A stretch of 64,000 bases of DNA from Xylocopa sonorina (GCF_050948175.1 NC_135202.1:8122001-8186000); one strand, 5' to 3'; counted from the first letter of the stretch, positions 1 to 10,481 are shown. Made by a program: numbers and translations. The notes: generated by a model not told the origin, from the letters alone.

Positions 1-232
1 TGACATTTTTTAAATAGATTATTTGTTACAAATTGAAAAATGTATGTTGGTCCTCGCTAAAGAATAGGATGCTGAATGCAAACATGTAAAACGATTATAA
101 AAATATTATTTACTACTGTCCAGACAATTTTTCTTCTGAAAAAACTATCAACCCTCCTCAACCTCCCTTACACTTTAATATCCCCACAAAAAAGATGGGA
201 ATGTGGTGCAACGTGCACGTGGCACGGCAACG
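1..232. other. AT-rich unassigned flank
   Basis: AT-rich sequence before the first dispersed repeat. A short open frame begins at 76 and runs into the repeat, but its translation is lysine/leucine/isoleucine-rich and resembles nothing I recognise. I see no RNA gene or promoter here. Confidence 0.5.
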
Positions 233-764
233 CTCGCATTCTCTATTCCTCTTTAAACAACGAAATTACAGAGATTTCCAATCCAAATACAACGCAGAGC
301 AAATATCCGTATCATGTATCTTCATAATTATTTGCTCTCGTCAAATATCAATCTCTACTTGTTGAACGTAGCTATTGTCTCTCAAATTAATCAATGTACC
401 AATCCCCATTATTTACCTCGGCCGACGTAGTGACTAATAATCGGCGGTCAGTAAATGGTAGCGAACGAATTCGCGGTTGGGCATTCTAGATTGGCCGACT
501 CGTAGCAAGGGGTGTCGCGCTGTCGAGGATCGTTGCGGAGGATCGTGGAGGCGCCTTGCACGGGGTATTCATACGCTACCAGCGGCCATAACGCCACTGA
601 CGTTGGTAACATACCTTGAGTACCCTATCCATTATCAGGAGTCTGCTATTCCCTGCCCTCGAAAACGCAGAGAGAGCTATACAGCGCGGTACAGTTAATC
701 CGCATGGACGTCCTCGAAGTACGTCGAAGATTCATCTCAAGATGTTCGATATTGACCAGCTACG
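233..764 (+). repeat. Dispersed repeat A, copy 1
   Basis: About 530 bp that recurs in the same orientation at 4,171-4,727. The two copies share long near-identical runs: the segment beginning CTCTATTCCTCTTTAAACAA, the segment ACTAATAATCGGCGGTCAGT, and a 3' block ending near CATCTCAAGATG. They differ by point changes and two length differences: copy 1 has roughly 40 extra bases at about 477-515, and copy 2 has roughly 55 extra bases at about 4,522-4,579. Short open frames in each copy are not kept intact between copies, so I see no evidence that the shared block codes for protein. No terminal repeats or target-site duplication could be recognised, so the class is unknown. Repeat B starts only about 16 bp after this copy. 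Confidence 0.85.
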
Positions 765-1006
765 CCGAATGCAGAACGCGGAAATTAAGATAGACCGGAG
801 TAAAGCAGAAATTAAGTGGATTTCTCATGATCAAACATCGAAGAATTAAACAATCCTCTATGGAGAACTGATACCATGAAGAGATACAAGTTACCATTTA
901 TTTTGCGAAATTCTTTCAAACGAACCCTTGAATTTTCATGGTTTGGAATTTTTTATGGTTTCAAAGTCCTGAAAAGGACTTGGAAAATTTAAATTGTACT
1001 AAGAAA

Positions 1007-1093
1007 GACTCGATATTAAAAGTATTAGCGTAGTACAGCGATTAAAGTATTCTAATCATGCACTGTATTAACCGATACTTTTAGTATCGAGTC
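1007..1093. repeat. Inverted repeat inside repeat B copy 1
   Basis: The arms are 1,007-1,025 (GACTCGATATTAAAAGTAT) and 1,075-1,093 (ATACTTTTAGTATCGAGTC). They are complementary at 18 of 19 positions around a loop of about 49 nt. The equivalent arms in copy 2 are at 2,961-2,979 and 3,133-3,151. Confidence 0.85.
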
Positions 1094-1137
1094 TAGAACT
1101 ATACTTATGTCTACGTGCGTAGTCCTTAGCATGATAT

Positions 1138-1167
1138 CATTTTCGAGAGACTGGTCTTTCGAAAATG
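1138..1167. repeat. 30-nt imperfect palindrome (repeat B copy 1)
   Basis: The left arm is CATTTTCGAGAGACT and the right arm GGTCTTTCGAAAATG. All positions pair except one G-T pair in the stem (1,149-range G47/T58 position) and one T-G pair at the centre. It corresponds to the perfect palindrome at 3,197-3,226 in copy 2; one base pair is changed on both sides (A-T here, G-C there). Confidence 0.85.
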
Positions 1168-1332
1168 TTACCAAGTACCCAGGTCCACCCCGTGGAGGTG
1201 ACTACGCAGGGACCCATCCCTATTTTTCCCTAATCCCATCCACCCTCCATTACATCTGTGTGTTCTCGGTACAGAAGGTACCGAGGACTGACTCTACTTC
1301 TGAATTTTAAACAACCGAGATCCATAATACAT

Positions 1333-1361
1333 TTTCTAAAATCTAACATAGATTTTAGAAA
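1333..1361. repeat. 12-bp perfect stem-loop
   Basis: TTTCTAAAATCT and AGATTTTAGAAA flank the 5-nt loop AACAT, just downstream of repeat B copy 1. Its AT-rich stem could be a transposon relic or an incidental hairpin. There is no clear counterpart after copy 2. Confidence 0.8.
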
Positions 1362-2093
1362 TTGTAGTATGGACTTTTTGCGAAAGGGATAACGAGGAAT
1401 GCCATTTTCTTACCCAAAGTGAAATTTCTAATCTGACTCTACAAACACTTTAGAAATATTAAAGTGTTTCGCAAACAGGTCTGCGGTGCGATATACTAAT
1501 CTTTACTGAATTATTTACTGACTCGAAAAAATTATGATTGAAAGTTAATCTACTGAAAATTAAAGAAAATGAATAGAAAGAAAAATGAAAATAAAATTCG
1601 CGACGCGACCGAAACGAACAAGTACCAATAAACCTGCGTCACATTCTCGCGAGAGCATTCTAACCCGATGGTTCAACACTAGTCACTAGGTGAACCATAC
1701 CCGACGCGAATCGCGAGCAAATAAAGTTTATGCCACGTCTTACGTCGAAACAATTGATACCACGCTCTCCCCAATGGTGAATGCGGGTACCATCAAGAAT
1801 TCAGCGAGACTTAGCAGTAGGACGCATTGCCCAACGACAAGAACGAACTTCGCAGACCGCCCCAAATCGTCTTACAGCAGGTCCGAAGACCCCAGCGACA
1901 CGGGGTAGGAGCTACTCGGAACGAACCTGCGTGAGCGCGTCCAATGTACTAAGCCTATACCCAAGTCGAGTACCCAACGGGCGTACCAATCGACAAGGGC
2001 TGCGAAATCTCAATGGGCTCCGAAAACCACATCAGTTTGATTGAGCATCGACTATTTCGTTGCGTGACGATGGAAGATGAGATTTCGAGCGAT
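1362..2093. other. Unassigned sequence between repeats
   Basis: AT-rich at first, becoming CpG-richer from about 1,600. Overlapping short open frames at about 1,690-2,044 have arginine/threonine/serine-rich translations without recognisable domains. I see no RNA gene or splice structure that I would defend. Confidence 0.5.
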
Positions 2094-2125
2094 AGAAAAG
2101 AAAAGAAAAGAAAAGACAAGAAAAG
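2094..2125 (+). repeat. (AGAAA)n pentanucleotide microsatellite
   Basis: About six units of AGAAA, with one interruption (GACAAG) near the 3' end. Read directly from the sequence. Confidence 0.95.
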
Positions 2126-2960
2126 CTACGTGAAGCGATTTCACGCAGTAGAAACTTAGAATGCTCAAGGGAGAATGTAACGCATGTTTATCGGTACTGA
2201 CTACACGCGATTATAGAAATGGCTATTTCTCACTTCGGATAAGAAAATGGATTTCTTTACAATTTTAATACAATTGAGTTACAATTAAATTACTTAAATC
2301 TAAGTGCTTATATCTAAGGACGCGCGCATCCCACGGCGATCTAGCGGTGAACCAGGTATGATCCAGCGTCGAATGTAGAAATTGAAATGAAAAAGGAACG
2401 AAATGAATGGAAAGAATTTTGGAAAAGTGGAAACTCCAACATTGTATTCACCGAAAATACCATTTACTTATTTCCAAATATAAAGAGAATAATGATACTC
2501 CTTTACGATTACAGAATACAAAATCGTTGATCAACCCCACAATGATTTCAAGCGAGTTGCCCATATAGAAACTTAGAAATGAAGAAATTAAAATAAAGTA
2601 AAAATTAAGTGGAATTCCAGTCATCAAACAATCCTCCGCCGAGAACAAACACCACAAAGAGATAGAAATTATTACAGATTACGCAGAATCGTTTTAAACC
2701 CCCCTAAATCCGACCAACGGTGTTTATCAAAAAATAATGAGAATAGCACCCAAGAATATGATTAGGGTCGACCATAATTATACTCGATAGAAATAAATTA
2801 GGGAAGTCAGGATAGAAGGGATTCAGGTTACACATTCATAAAATTATATTATATAAATGTACAGATATGTTCACTAAAATTAACTTAAACTATTTGCAAT
2901 CCAACTTAAACTTTCAAAGTCCTGAAAAGGACTTGAGAGATTTAAATTGTACTGCAAAAG

Positions 2961-3151
2961 ACTCGATACTAAAAGTACCTCGATACTAAAAGTGATTAGA
3001 TTATTCTAATCTACTACAAAGTTAATGAAATAATAGTCAGATAATAAAATAAATAAATGAAATAATGATAGTAAGTCTATGAAATCTCTATACAAGACAG
3101 AAGTTGGAAATCGTAATCTTTTAAATGATTCTGGTACTTTTACTATCAAGT
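2961..3151. repeat. Inverted repeat inside repeat B copy 2
   Basis: The arms are 2,961-2,979 (ACTCGATACTAAAAGTACC) and 3,133-3,151 (GGTACTTTTACTATCAAGT). They pair at 17 of 19 positions around a loop of about 153 nt, compared with about 49 nt in copy 1. Confidence 0.8.
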
Positions 3152-3196
3152 TTACAAATATACTTATGTCTACGTGCGTAGTCCTTAGCTTGATAC

Positions 3197-3226
3197 CGTT
3201 TTCGAGAGACCGGTCTCTCGAAAACG
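3197..3226. repeat. 30-bp perfect palindrome (repeat B copy 2)
   Basis: The left arm CGTTTTCGAGAGACC is followed directly by its exact reverse complement, with no spacer. It sits inside the best-conserved part of repeat B. A perfect, spacerless palindrome of this length is unlikely by chance in a window of this size. Confidence 0.95.
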
Positions 3227-3350
3227 TTACCAAGGGCCCAGGCCCACCCCGTGGAGGTGACTACGCAGGGACCCAATAATACATTTCTGAATAATTAAAT
3301 TATTAAATTGTTCACTTACCAATCAGCAGGCAAAAGTCGTTGTTATCATC

Positions 3351-3740
3351 GTCCACCGTTGTCCATAATCGTCCACAATCATCCACCAGTGTTTACTATC
3401 CATGGCTTCTCCACTTCCGTCCACCACTGTCCACCACTGTCCATAAGCGTCCACAAGTGTCCACCACCACCACCGTCCACCATTGTCCACCACTGTCCAT
3501 AAGCGTCCACAAGTGTTCACAAGCGTCCACAAGTGTCCACAAGCGTCCACAAGTGTCCACAAGCGTCCACAAGCATCCACAAGCGTCCACAAGCGTCCAC
3601 CAGTGTCCACCAGTGTCCACCAGTGTCCACCAGTGTCCACAATCATCCACTAGTGTCCACAATCATCCACCAGTGTCCGCAACTCGTGGCTCCTCCACCG
3701 CCGTCCACCACTGTCCACAATCAACCACCAGTGTCCACTA
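3351..3740 (+). repeat. 10-bp-unit minisatellite (GTCCACMAKY)n
   Basis: About 35 tandem copies of a decamer, mostly GTCCACAAGC, GTCCACAAGT or GTCCACCAGT, in exact 10-bp register from about 3,480 to 3,660. Less regular units lie on both sides, with two or three short non-repeat interruptions such as the one near 3,400. Three units make 30 bp, so translations in several frames on both strands show a 10-residue period and stay open for more than 100 codons. Those frames are by-products of the repeat, not genes. Confidence 0.95.
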
Positions 3741-4170
3741 GCCTTGGCTCGTCCACAGCTAGCCACCAGCAGCAACCAGTCTCATCCACATCCTCACCTT
3801 ATCACCTCGGCGTCGAAACGGCCAAAAGGCCCTTGACACTCTTGCACTGCTTTTATACACGTGCTTATCCATCCCCACTCTCAACTCCCCACTCTTTCGA
3901 AGATCGCGAATTGTCCAAATCAATTTTTATAATACAGCAGCCTGCAATTTTTTAATTTTTATGTTTTTATTGTTAATTTATGCTCCTTGCAACTTATTGC
4001 AATAGTGTACATAATTTTTTATACATTTTTTACGAATTGAACCTACATTCATACTGTTATAAGGGTATTTTCTATCCATCATCGCAGTAAAATGATAATG
4101 AAAGTTCAAAAACCTCCAAATTTGGGAGACAAAAGTGCATTATGATGAACTACACTCTGCACAACAAATG
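3741..4170. other. Unassigned AT-rich sequence
   Basis: Degenerate minisatellite edge to about 3,800, then AT-rich sequence with T-runs leading into repeat A copy 2. No gene or RNA signature seen. Confidence 0.5.
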
Positions 4171-4727
4171 TCGCATCCTCTATTCCTCTTTAAACAACGA
4201 AATTACAGAGATTCCAAATCCAAACGCGCCGCAGAGCAAATATCTGTATCATGTATCTTCATAATTATTTGCCCTCGTCAAGTATCAATCTCTACTTGTT
4301 GAACGTAGCTATTGTCCCTGAAATTAATCGATGCACCAATCCCCAATTGTTTATCGGTCTACGTAGCGACTAATAATCGGCGGTCAGTAAACGGTGGCGA
4401 ACGAATTCGCGGTGTTCAGCTGTCGAGGAACGTCACGGAGGGTCACGGAGTCGCACGGGGCACCTTACAGGGAGGCATTCATATGCTACCAGCGGCCATA
4501 GCGCCACTGACGCTGGTAACACTGCGGTATGCAGTTGATTATGGAAGCTATATGAAGAGGCTCGACGTGGCCTAGCATCTTGAGTACCCTATCCATGTTC
4601 AGGAGTCTGCTATTCCCTACCCTCGAAAGCGCGGAGAGAGCTATACAGCGCGGTATAGTTAATCCGCATGGACGTTCTCGAGGGACGTCGAAGATTCATC
4701 TCAAGATGCTCGATATTGCCCAGCTAC
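4171..4727 (+). repeat. Dispersed repeat A, copy 2
   Basis: Direct copy of 233-764, with many single-base differences and about 55 extra bases at 4,522-4,579. The differing upstream and downstream sequences show that homology stops at about TCGCATC on the left and CAGCTAC on the right. Copy 1 is followed at once by repeat B, whereas this copy is preceded by repeat B and the minisatellite, so the block is not a simple single duplication. Confidence 0.85.
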
Positions 4728-6977
4728 TCCAACCACTGGAATCCGCCGTCTTCCGCCGGCATGTCCTTCTCCTTCGCACGATCCTTCAGAGTCTTGCCTC
4801 CGTGCATTAACTCTGATACGCACCAGGAATGTCTAATTGTTTCGTGCGAATACTTCGCGATCTGTTGCGTCCGAGTTTTTTTATTTATTAATACCACGTT
4901 GCCATTCGAGGGTTTTATGTCTTGCGTATAGAGTAAGTATATATGTAATCGGAGAGGTATATAGAAAATTTGAGAAGAAACTCTGAGGATCGTGGAAGTA
5001 ATTTTATATCGACTGTGATTATTGCAGCGATACGTATCAGATTTGGATAAATTTTATCTGATATTCCAAATTGGTTGTCCGTTACATTCTTAATGCGTGG
5101 GCTCGCAATATTCCAACTGCGATACATCTGCTGGAATAAAAGAGAAACCACCGCCCACACCGGTATCGCGTAAAGGTTTCAGAACCTTTCATCTTTGTAT
5201 TATACACAGTTTACACAGAGCCATCTAAACTGCTTCGGCTGATACCTTGGCGGATCGCGTAGCTAATTCGAAAGCACACAGGCGGATCACGGAGCCTTTA
5301 ACCGTGAACTAGAAACGTTGAAACCCGTGATTGAAACGCGTTGCAAGATTTATCGGATAAACCAGATTTAAGCGGCTCTTGCATCCTTTCTACGGATGAA
5401 TTGCTCGAGAACGATTGTGGACGACGATGAATATCGTCGACGCGAAAAGCAATCTCCATCCACGCCGGTTGCATGGACCCGAATAGTCGAGAGGCTTAAA
5501 ATCAAATGCGAGTACCAGACTAATTACGCTAATTGGCATAATACTCCTGACGGGTTCCCAGTTAGTAAAGTGTCGACTCTCCGATACCGGTATGAACACA
5601 ATGGAAGTTGGGGACCGGCCAGCCCACCGGATGGTGCAGGTACCGGCTATCGGATAATTAGAGGGGTTCCGAGAAGAAATCCTTTTATACCTACGTTCGC
5701 AACAACAAAAAAAAATGCTACAAACGCGAGCTGCGCGCGTGATACTTTGACTTAACATTGTGAGACTCGTGCGCAGCAATCATAATTCCGTAGTACGTCG
5801 CGTGGACGATGGAATTAGCAATATCAAAAATGTCGCGCAGCCTGTTTCAAAGAGAACGAGGCAAAAATTTATAAACGCGAGGCGAGCATTCTCTGTGTGC
5901 TTATATCGTTCGAAAAATTGTAGGGAATTCATTGATTTACATAGAAAGCATTCTAAATCCTTACAAATGCAGAGAAGTATGTTAAACAATATCGAGTAGA
6001 CGAACCTAAGCATGAACAATTCCTAAAGTGAACGAATTAACCGAATCTGAGCGAAGGGAAACTACTGTGCCAGCTGTTTAAAAGAAGATCCGTTAACCAT
6101 TACTCCAATCGACGGAACGATCCCTCGCGCGTTTCAGGGGTGCGCGATTTCGGTGTCACACACACCCACGTACGCGTGGCGACGAAAATAGAGACATACT
6201 GGACACAATTCGCGTCGCACGCCGCCGTTACCAACACGAGCGGAACGTGGGGTAGCCCGTGAAAGTTGGAAGTTTTAAAATGTGGACCAGATAAGAACTG
6301 CCGGCAGGGTCCACATCCTTTTTCAATTCAAACTCGCCGGAAAGTCGCGTATCTGCCGGGTGCATCGATCCTTCTTTCGCCCCCTGTTTCGAGCGACCTT
6401 TCGCCTTTCTTTCAGCCGCGCGTAAAGACGCAGTCGATGGTGTATGCCCCAGCGACAGCAGAAGTTCCTCCATTAGCGATAACAATGAAAGATGTACGCC
6501 GGATTTGGCCTCGATCATCCCTGACAAACGCGCACTCGCGCCACGCTCGACGGTGTGCACCCGAAATTATGGCTGACGTGGAACGTGCACCGCTGCGAGA
6601 AGGCACGCGTTCGGTTATTTTCCATCCAGTTGACATTCGATTCCCTCTGTGTGAATTAAGTAATCCGTTGTCAGTGACTGGGGTTTGCGAAAAAGGACAT
6701 TGATTAAAAAAAAAAAACTATTTTATAATACACAAGCGCTATTGAAACGAATAATTCTTCCTCGTCTCTTAAAAATTCACTCGTTGCTCCTCGAAGTACC
6801 TCAATATTTCGTGCACTTCGTTAGCGATTAATCGAACGATCTGGCGGGAACGAGAGAGGAGGATAAAAAAGAGGGTGGAACAAAAGGAGACAGGATCGAA
6901 GGGGGTGGTAAGCAGGAAATCCGTAGCGGCTGACTTCCGCGGCTCGTTTTCACTAAATTGTTTGTCAATCCGGCTCG
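4728..6977. other. Unassigned region, no gene recognised
   Basis: AT-rich to about 5,350 and from 5,800 to 6,050, CpG-richer elsewhere. An ATG-initiated frame at 5,396-5,755 (119 codons) is overlapped by a similar-length open frame on the other strand, and neither resembles a known domain. A 145-codon open frame at 6,266-6,703 is likewise unrecognised. I see no convincing splice sites, tRNA or promoter, and consider this intergenic or intronic. Confidence 0.45.
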
Positions 6978-7019
6978 TCCTTTCTCCTTCTCTCTTCCTC
7001 TCTCTCTCTCTTTTTTTTC
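6978..7019 (+). repeat. 42-nt uninterrupted pyrimidine tract
   Basis: Only C and T from 6,978 to 7,019, including a short (TC)n run and eight T residues. It could serve as a polypyrimidine tract or form triplex DNA, but no AG acceptor with an exon follows closely. Confidence 0.9.
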
Positions 7020-9999
7020 GCCTTTTCAACGGCCTGCCGAATTGCACGTCACAAAACGGGATTTCCCGTAAGGAAATCGGAGGATGCGGAGGGTGCAGAT
7101 GGAACGGGATCGACGGAACGGGAGTAGGAACAGAGGAACTTCATACATGATTTCCCTCGAGTCCCTGAAGTGAAGCATTTCTGGCAATGCGCGTTCATAG
7201 AAGCGCACGGCCACCGGTCTGCCGCACGGTATCTCGCTGACAAAGTTGCCCAATCATGCGTGCATTATGAGATTCACGGACAAAAGGGAGACAGAAGCTT
7301 GCCGAAGGAGGAATATCGCGCAGCCGTTGAACGTGCTGTAACAGGCCTTGCAACTTGAAAATCATCGCTTCTTTTATCAGTGATACCAATTTCTGGAATG
7401 GTTATCGACATTATGGTCCCTGGAAACGGGAATCGTCACTTAATAACGCCATTATTCCCTACAACGAAGAAAGCAAAATAGAAAATTAAGAAAATGTGTG
7501 TATAAAAATGAATTCGAAGGACGTGGCAGGCTAATCGATAGAATTAACTCGAAAAAGCCCGTATCCTCTTCTCCAACGTTTAACCGAAACGAAAGGTACC
7601 TCCTGGATCGCCTCGTTTAACGTCAAACGCAATCCACTTCCGACTGTCCCGTCGACGTTGTTCCTACCCGGTGATCCGCGACGGTTCTGCGGTGCGCCGT
7701 CGAAAGTATCTCGAATTCATCGCTGCGTCTCGCAGGCGATCAACCGCGTGACGAACAAATTGTTGCGTTGGCGGACTACCTTCCGTTTTTCCCGGTACGT
7801 CAATCACCGCACCGCCCCGCCGCCTCGCGGCTATAAAAATACAACCGTGTTGCACGGATACGCGGGGCCACCCCCGCGGCCTTGCACGTAGACGGCGGGA
7901 TCCACGTGTGGGTGGCGTGTCGGTAAACGGCCGGGCCAGAACGATTAGATGTTCGATCTGTATCAATATTTACTCCGCTTCGGTGCGGCGCGTCTTGCGA
8001 AATGGAAGCCAGACTTCCTTCATCCCGACGTGTTTGCCCGTGCCGCGAAGCAGATACGACGGATTCCCAGGGGAGGACGTGCCGCTAGTCCTACGGACAG
8101 GCTTACCGTTCGAGCTACAAACCATACCAACGCTGGCAACCACCGCCACCCTCCTCTACTTCCACCGTCTTTGCCCCATTGCTCGGCATCACTTCTCTTG
8201 CCCTTCTGCCAGCGTGGCCCACCTTGCCAGCAGCTCGAGCAGAGCCGGGGCCCGTCTTACCAGCCACCCTGAATATATTCCTCGATCGATCCGCCCGGCA
8301 TAATAAGAAGAGCAAACGAGAGAGGATATTCCATGCAAGATCAACCGGCACGCCGCGGCGTTCCACCCCTTTCGCATCCCGCCGCGAGTACCGCCGACGA
8401 ACCGGCAGTCAACCTGCGGTCGCTCGATCAATCCTCGCTAGTTTACTCGCTCGTAAGGATACACGGTTGCTGCCAGCGAGCCACGTTAAACAGGGAAACG
8501 GGTTAAGGGAGAGCTCCTGTTAGACGTTACAATTAGCGGCGGCGTCGATTATGACGGAATATTCGTCGCGCGGGTGGTAACCAAAGCTTCGATCTTGATG
8601 TTAGAGAGCGATCGAATTTTCTGGGGCATCGCTCGGTTCGTGGAAGTTGATAAGAGTTCAGATTGAGTTGGATTTCAGTGAAATTGATTGGCAATTAATT
8701 CTGTGGAGCGAGGTATAGTTAAAGAGCGAATTCGTAAGTAGAAATTCGTGTAGGGTAGTGTAGAAGCGAGGTAATGAGCATTAATTTCGCAGCCTGTACT
8801 CTTCTTCTTCACTGCATTAAATATAATTAATGGAAGACAGTGTTTTTTACCGTGTAGTTCCAGTTCGGGATAACAATATTCATCGATCATTCTAATGCAA
8901 TTCTTTTCTCGCGTAATCTGCTCCAGTTCTATTCCATTATCTTATCCGACAGAATTCTTGCGAGGAAAATACGGTGCGCGGTGCGCCGTTTACACCAATG
9001 ACGAATGATACACGCTTGTTTTTATCCTTGCCTTTCCCAGTGGAACATTCATTAATCAAGTCAAGGGAATGACCGAAATGCGTTCTCATTCTGTTCCCTC
9101 GCAGTCGGCGACCGTGTACATTCTATATTTCGAAGGACGTGTTCATTTAAACATTCCGCGACGAATAAAAATCCACGCTTTATTGCATATTTCGCTCTTT
9201 TAATATTTATATAGCAGGGGAGAGCAAATTTTCCGGATTCGAATGGATGAACGTTCGACTCGCGTTTCGCGGAAAGGGACCAGTCCATAAAGATTAAACG
9301 TTTCGAATATCATCATGGTTCACTTTTTTTGCGCACTCGCGCGCAATATAATTCAAAAGATTTATTACAATACGTACGCTCGACAAAGTTAATCCAACAT
9401 TTCGATTGCGCGATATAAGGGTTGTGAGACATAATATCCGATACCTAGAAGGACCTGAAAGTATATAGCGTTTGCTGGTAAATACAAGGTGGAAACGTGA
9501 AATATTCATTGAGTCACAGAGAGAGAAAAAGAGAGTTCCAGAATAACTGAAAATAAAATATTTAGACGCAAACCATTCTACAATGTCCTACGAAAAATGT
9601 AGCGCACAGAGAAATAAATGTATGCATCTCATCTTTACACTAGCAGTGGAAATTTAACGCTCCAAAATTTCATACGAACATATAGTGTACGAAGAACAAA
9701 GTTCGATGTATACTACGATACCTTGTTCTCTGAACATTTCTATTTTACTACCATTTAAAAAAACACTTCGAAACCGTATTACAGTTTCTATCATTGTTCG
9801 CCAAAACACGTGGAGAACAATAAAACTCCAACAAACCTACCCTCCCGTTACTTAAAACATACATCACCGTCATAATCCGTATTTTCGAAACAATACCATA
9901 AACATAATCAGCGCACGAAAACCCAAAACCGAGGTACCTCGTATTATCACGATACCACCCCCATTTCCATATTCTCCTGCGCAAGAGAAGGTCGAAACG
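7020..9999. other. GC-rich patch then AT-rich sequence, no gene recognised
   Basis: From about 7,600 to 8,500 the sequence is GC- and CpG-rich and carries several overlapping open frames of 75-130 codons on both strands, none recognisable. One of them (7,949-8,272) starts with ATG about 110 bp after a TATA box. From 8,530 to 10,000 the sequence is AT-rich with only short frames, and nothing identifiable is seen. Confidence 0.45.
7831..7840 (+). promoter_or_regulatory. TATA box candidate
   Basis: CTATAAAAAT lies in an otherwise very GC-rich context (CCCCGCCGCCTCGCGG upstream, CGCGGGGCC downstream), so it stands out from its surroundings more than the many AT-rich TATA-like strings in this window. 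No clear insect initiator (TCAGT) lies 25-35 bp downstream, and no transcript can be inferred. Confidence 0.25.
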
Positions 10000-10481
10000 T
10001 TGGGATCGGAGGCGGACAAAGTACAACGCGTTCGTCGCGACGCAGAGAGAGCCGATCGAGGATGGCCACCGACGCCGGGGGGGTGCGCTTGCGACAAACG
10101 GCGGGACGAAAGCCTCCGAGCAGGAAGGACGGTGAAAACGGAACGAAGCGTGGACAGCGTCGGATGAAGGAATCCTGGAGGGAAGTACAGAGAAGCCTGT
10201 GGGGGTCGGAGGGCGAGGGAGGGAAAAAATACGGGTGCCGACAAGTCTCGAACCCGGACACGTACACTCTCGCGGGCAAACAGGCGGGCGCGCGCGCTCG
10301 CGCTCGCGTATAGGTGGCCGGGAATGCCGGGCAATTTTTCAATGGCTCCGGCCGAGCTTGAATTCTCGTTAATTTTTACTTTCTCTCACCATCCGCCACG
10401 GGGATCCGCCATTGTCCGCGCGGCTTCGCTCAGACCCCCTACAACGATAACAGAGAAAACGCAGCGAACCGCGGCAGAGTA

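Larger units (their letters stand above)
781..1230 (+). repeat. Dispersed repeat B, copy 1
   Basis: Homologous in blocks to 2,584-3,277. Shared blocks include the opening around AGAAATTAAGTGGA and AAACAATCCTC, a small perfect stem-loop at 964-981 (AAGTCC-TGAAAA-GGACTT), an inverted repeat at 1,007-1,093, a 30-bp palindrome at 1,138-1,167, and the tail CCACCCCGTGGAGGTGACTA. Copy 2 is longer because its spacers between these blocks are expanded. The element is rich in hairpins and has no recognised coding domain. It may be a foldback or MITE-like element, but I cannot define its termini. Confidence 0.8.
2584..3277 (+). repeat. Dispersed repeat B, copy 2
   Basis: Second copy of the hairpin-rich repeat. 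It keeps the opening block, the perfect stem-loop at 2,917-2,934, the inverted repeat at 2,961-3,151, a perfect 30-bp palindrome at 3,197-3,226 and the CCACCCCGTGGAGGTGACTA tail. It is about 240 bp longer than copy 1, mostly from extra sequence at about 2,676-2,910 and in the loop of the inverted repeat. The left arm of that repeat is itself partly duplicated: CTCGATACTAAAAGT occurs at 2,962-2,976 and 2,979-2,993. A minisatellite begins about 75 bp after this copy. Confidence 0.8.

Noticed and set aside
3351..3740. CRISPR-like array
   Set aside because: Units are contiguous 10-mers without unique spacers, and the DNA is eukaryotic.
3323..3955. Open frames over 100 codons on both strands with repeats such as WTLVDACGRL or VHKRPQVSTS
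   Set aside because: They are the mechanical translation of a 10-bp minisatellite (30 bp equals 10 codons) in several frames; there is no independent sign of a gene.
5390..5779. Coinciding open frames on both strands
   Set aside because: Neither resembles a known protein, and the antisense openness is explained by low stop-codon density; no splice sites or promoter nearby.
10230..10262. Minus-strand GGTTCGAGAC, like a tRNA B box
   Set aside because: No A box, no acceptor-stem pairing and no cloverleaf could be made. The GGTTTAAATCC string on the minus strand near 12,640 failed for the same reasons.
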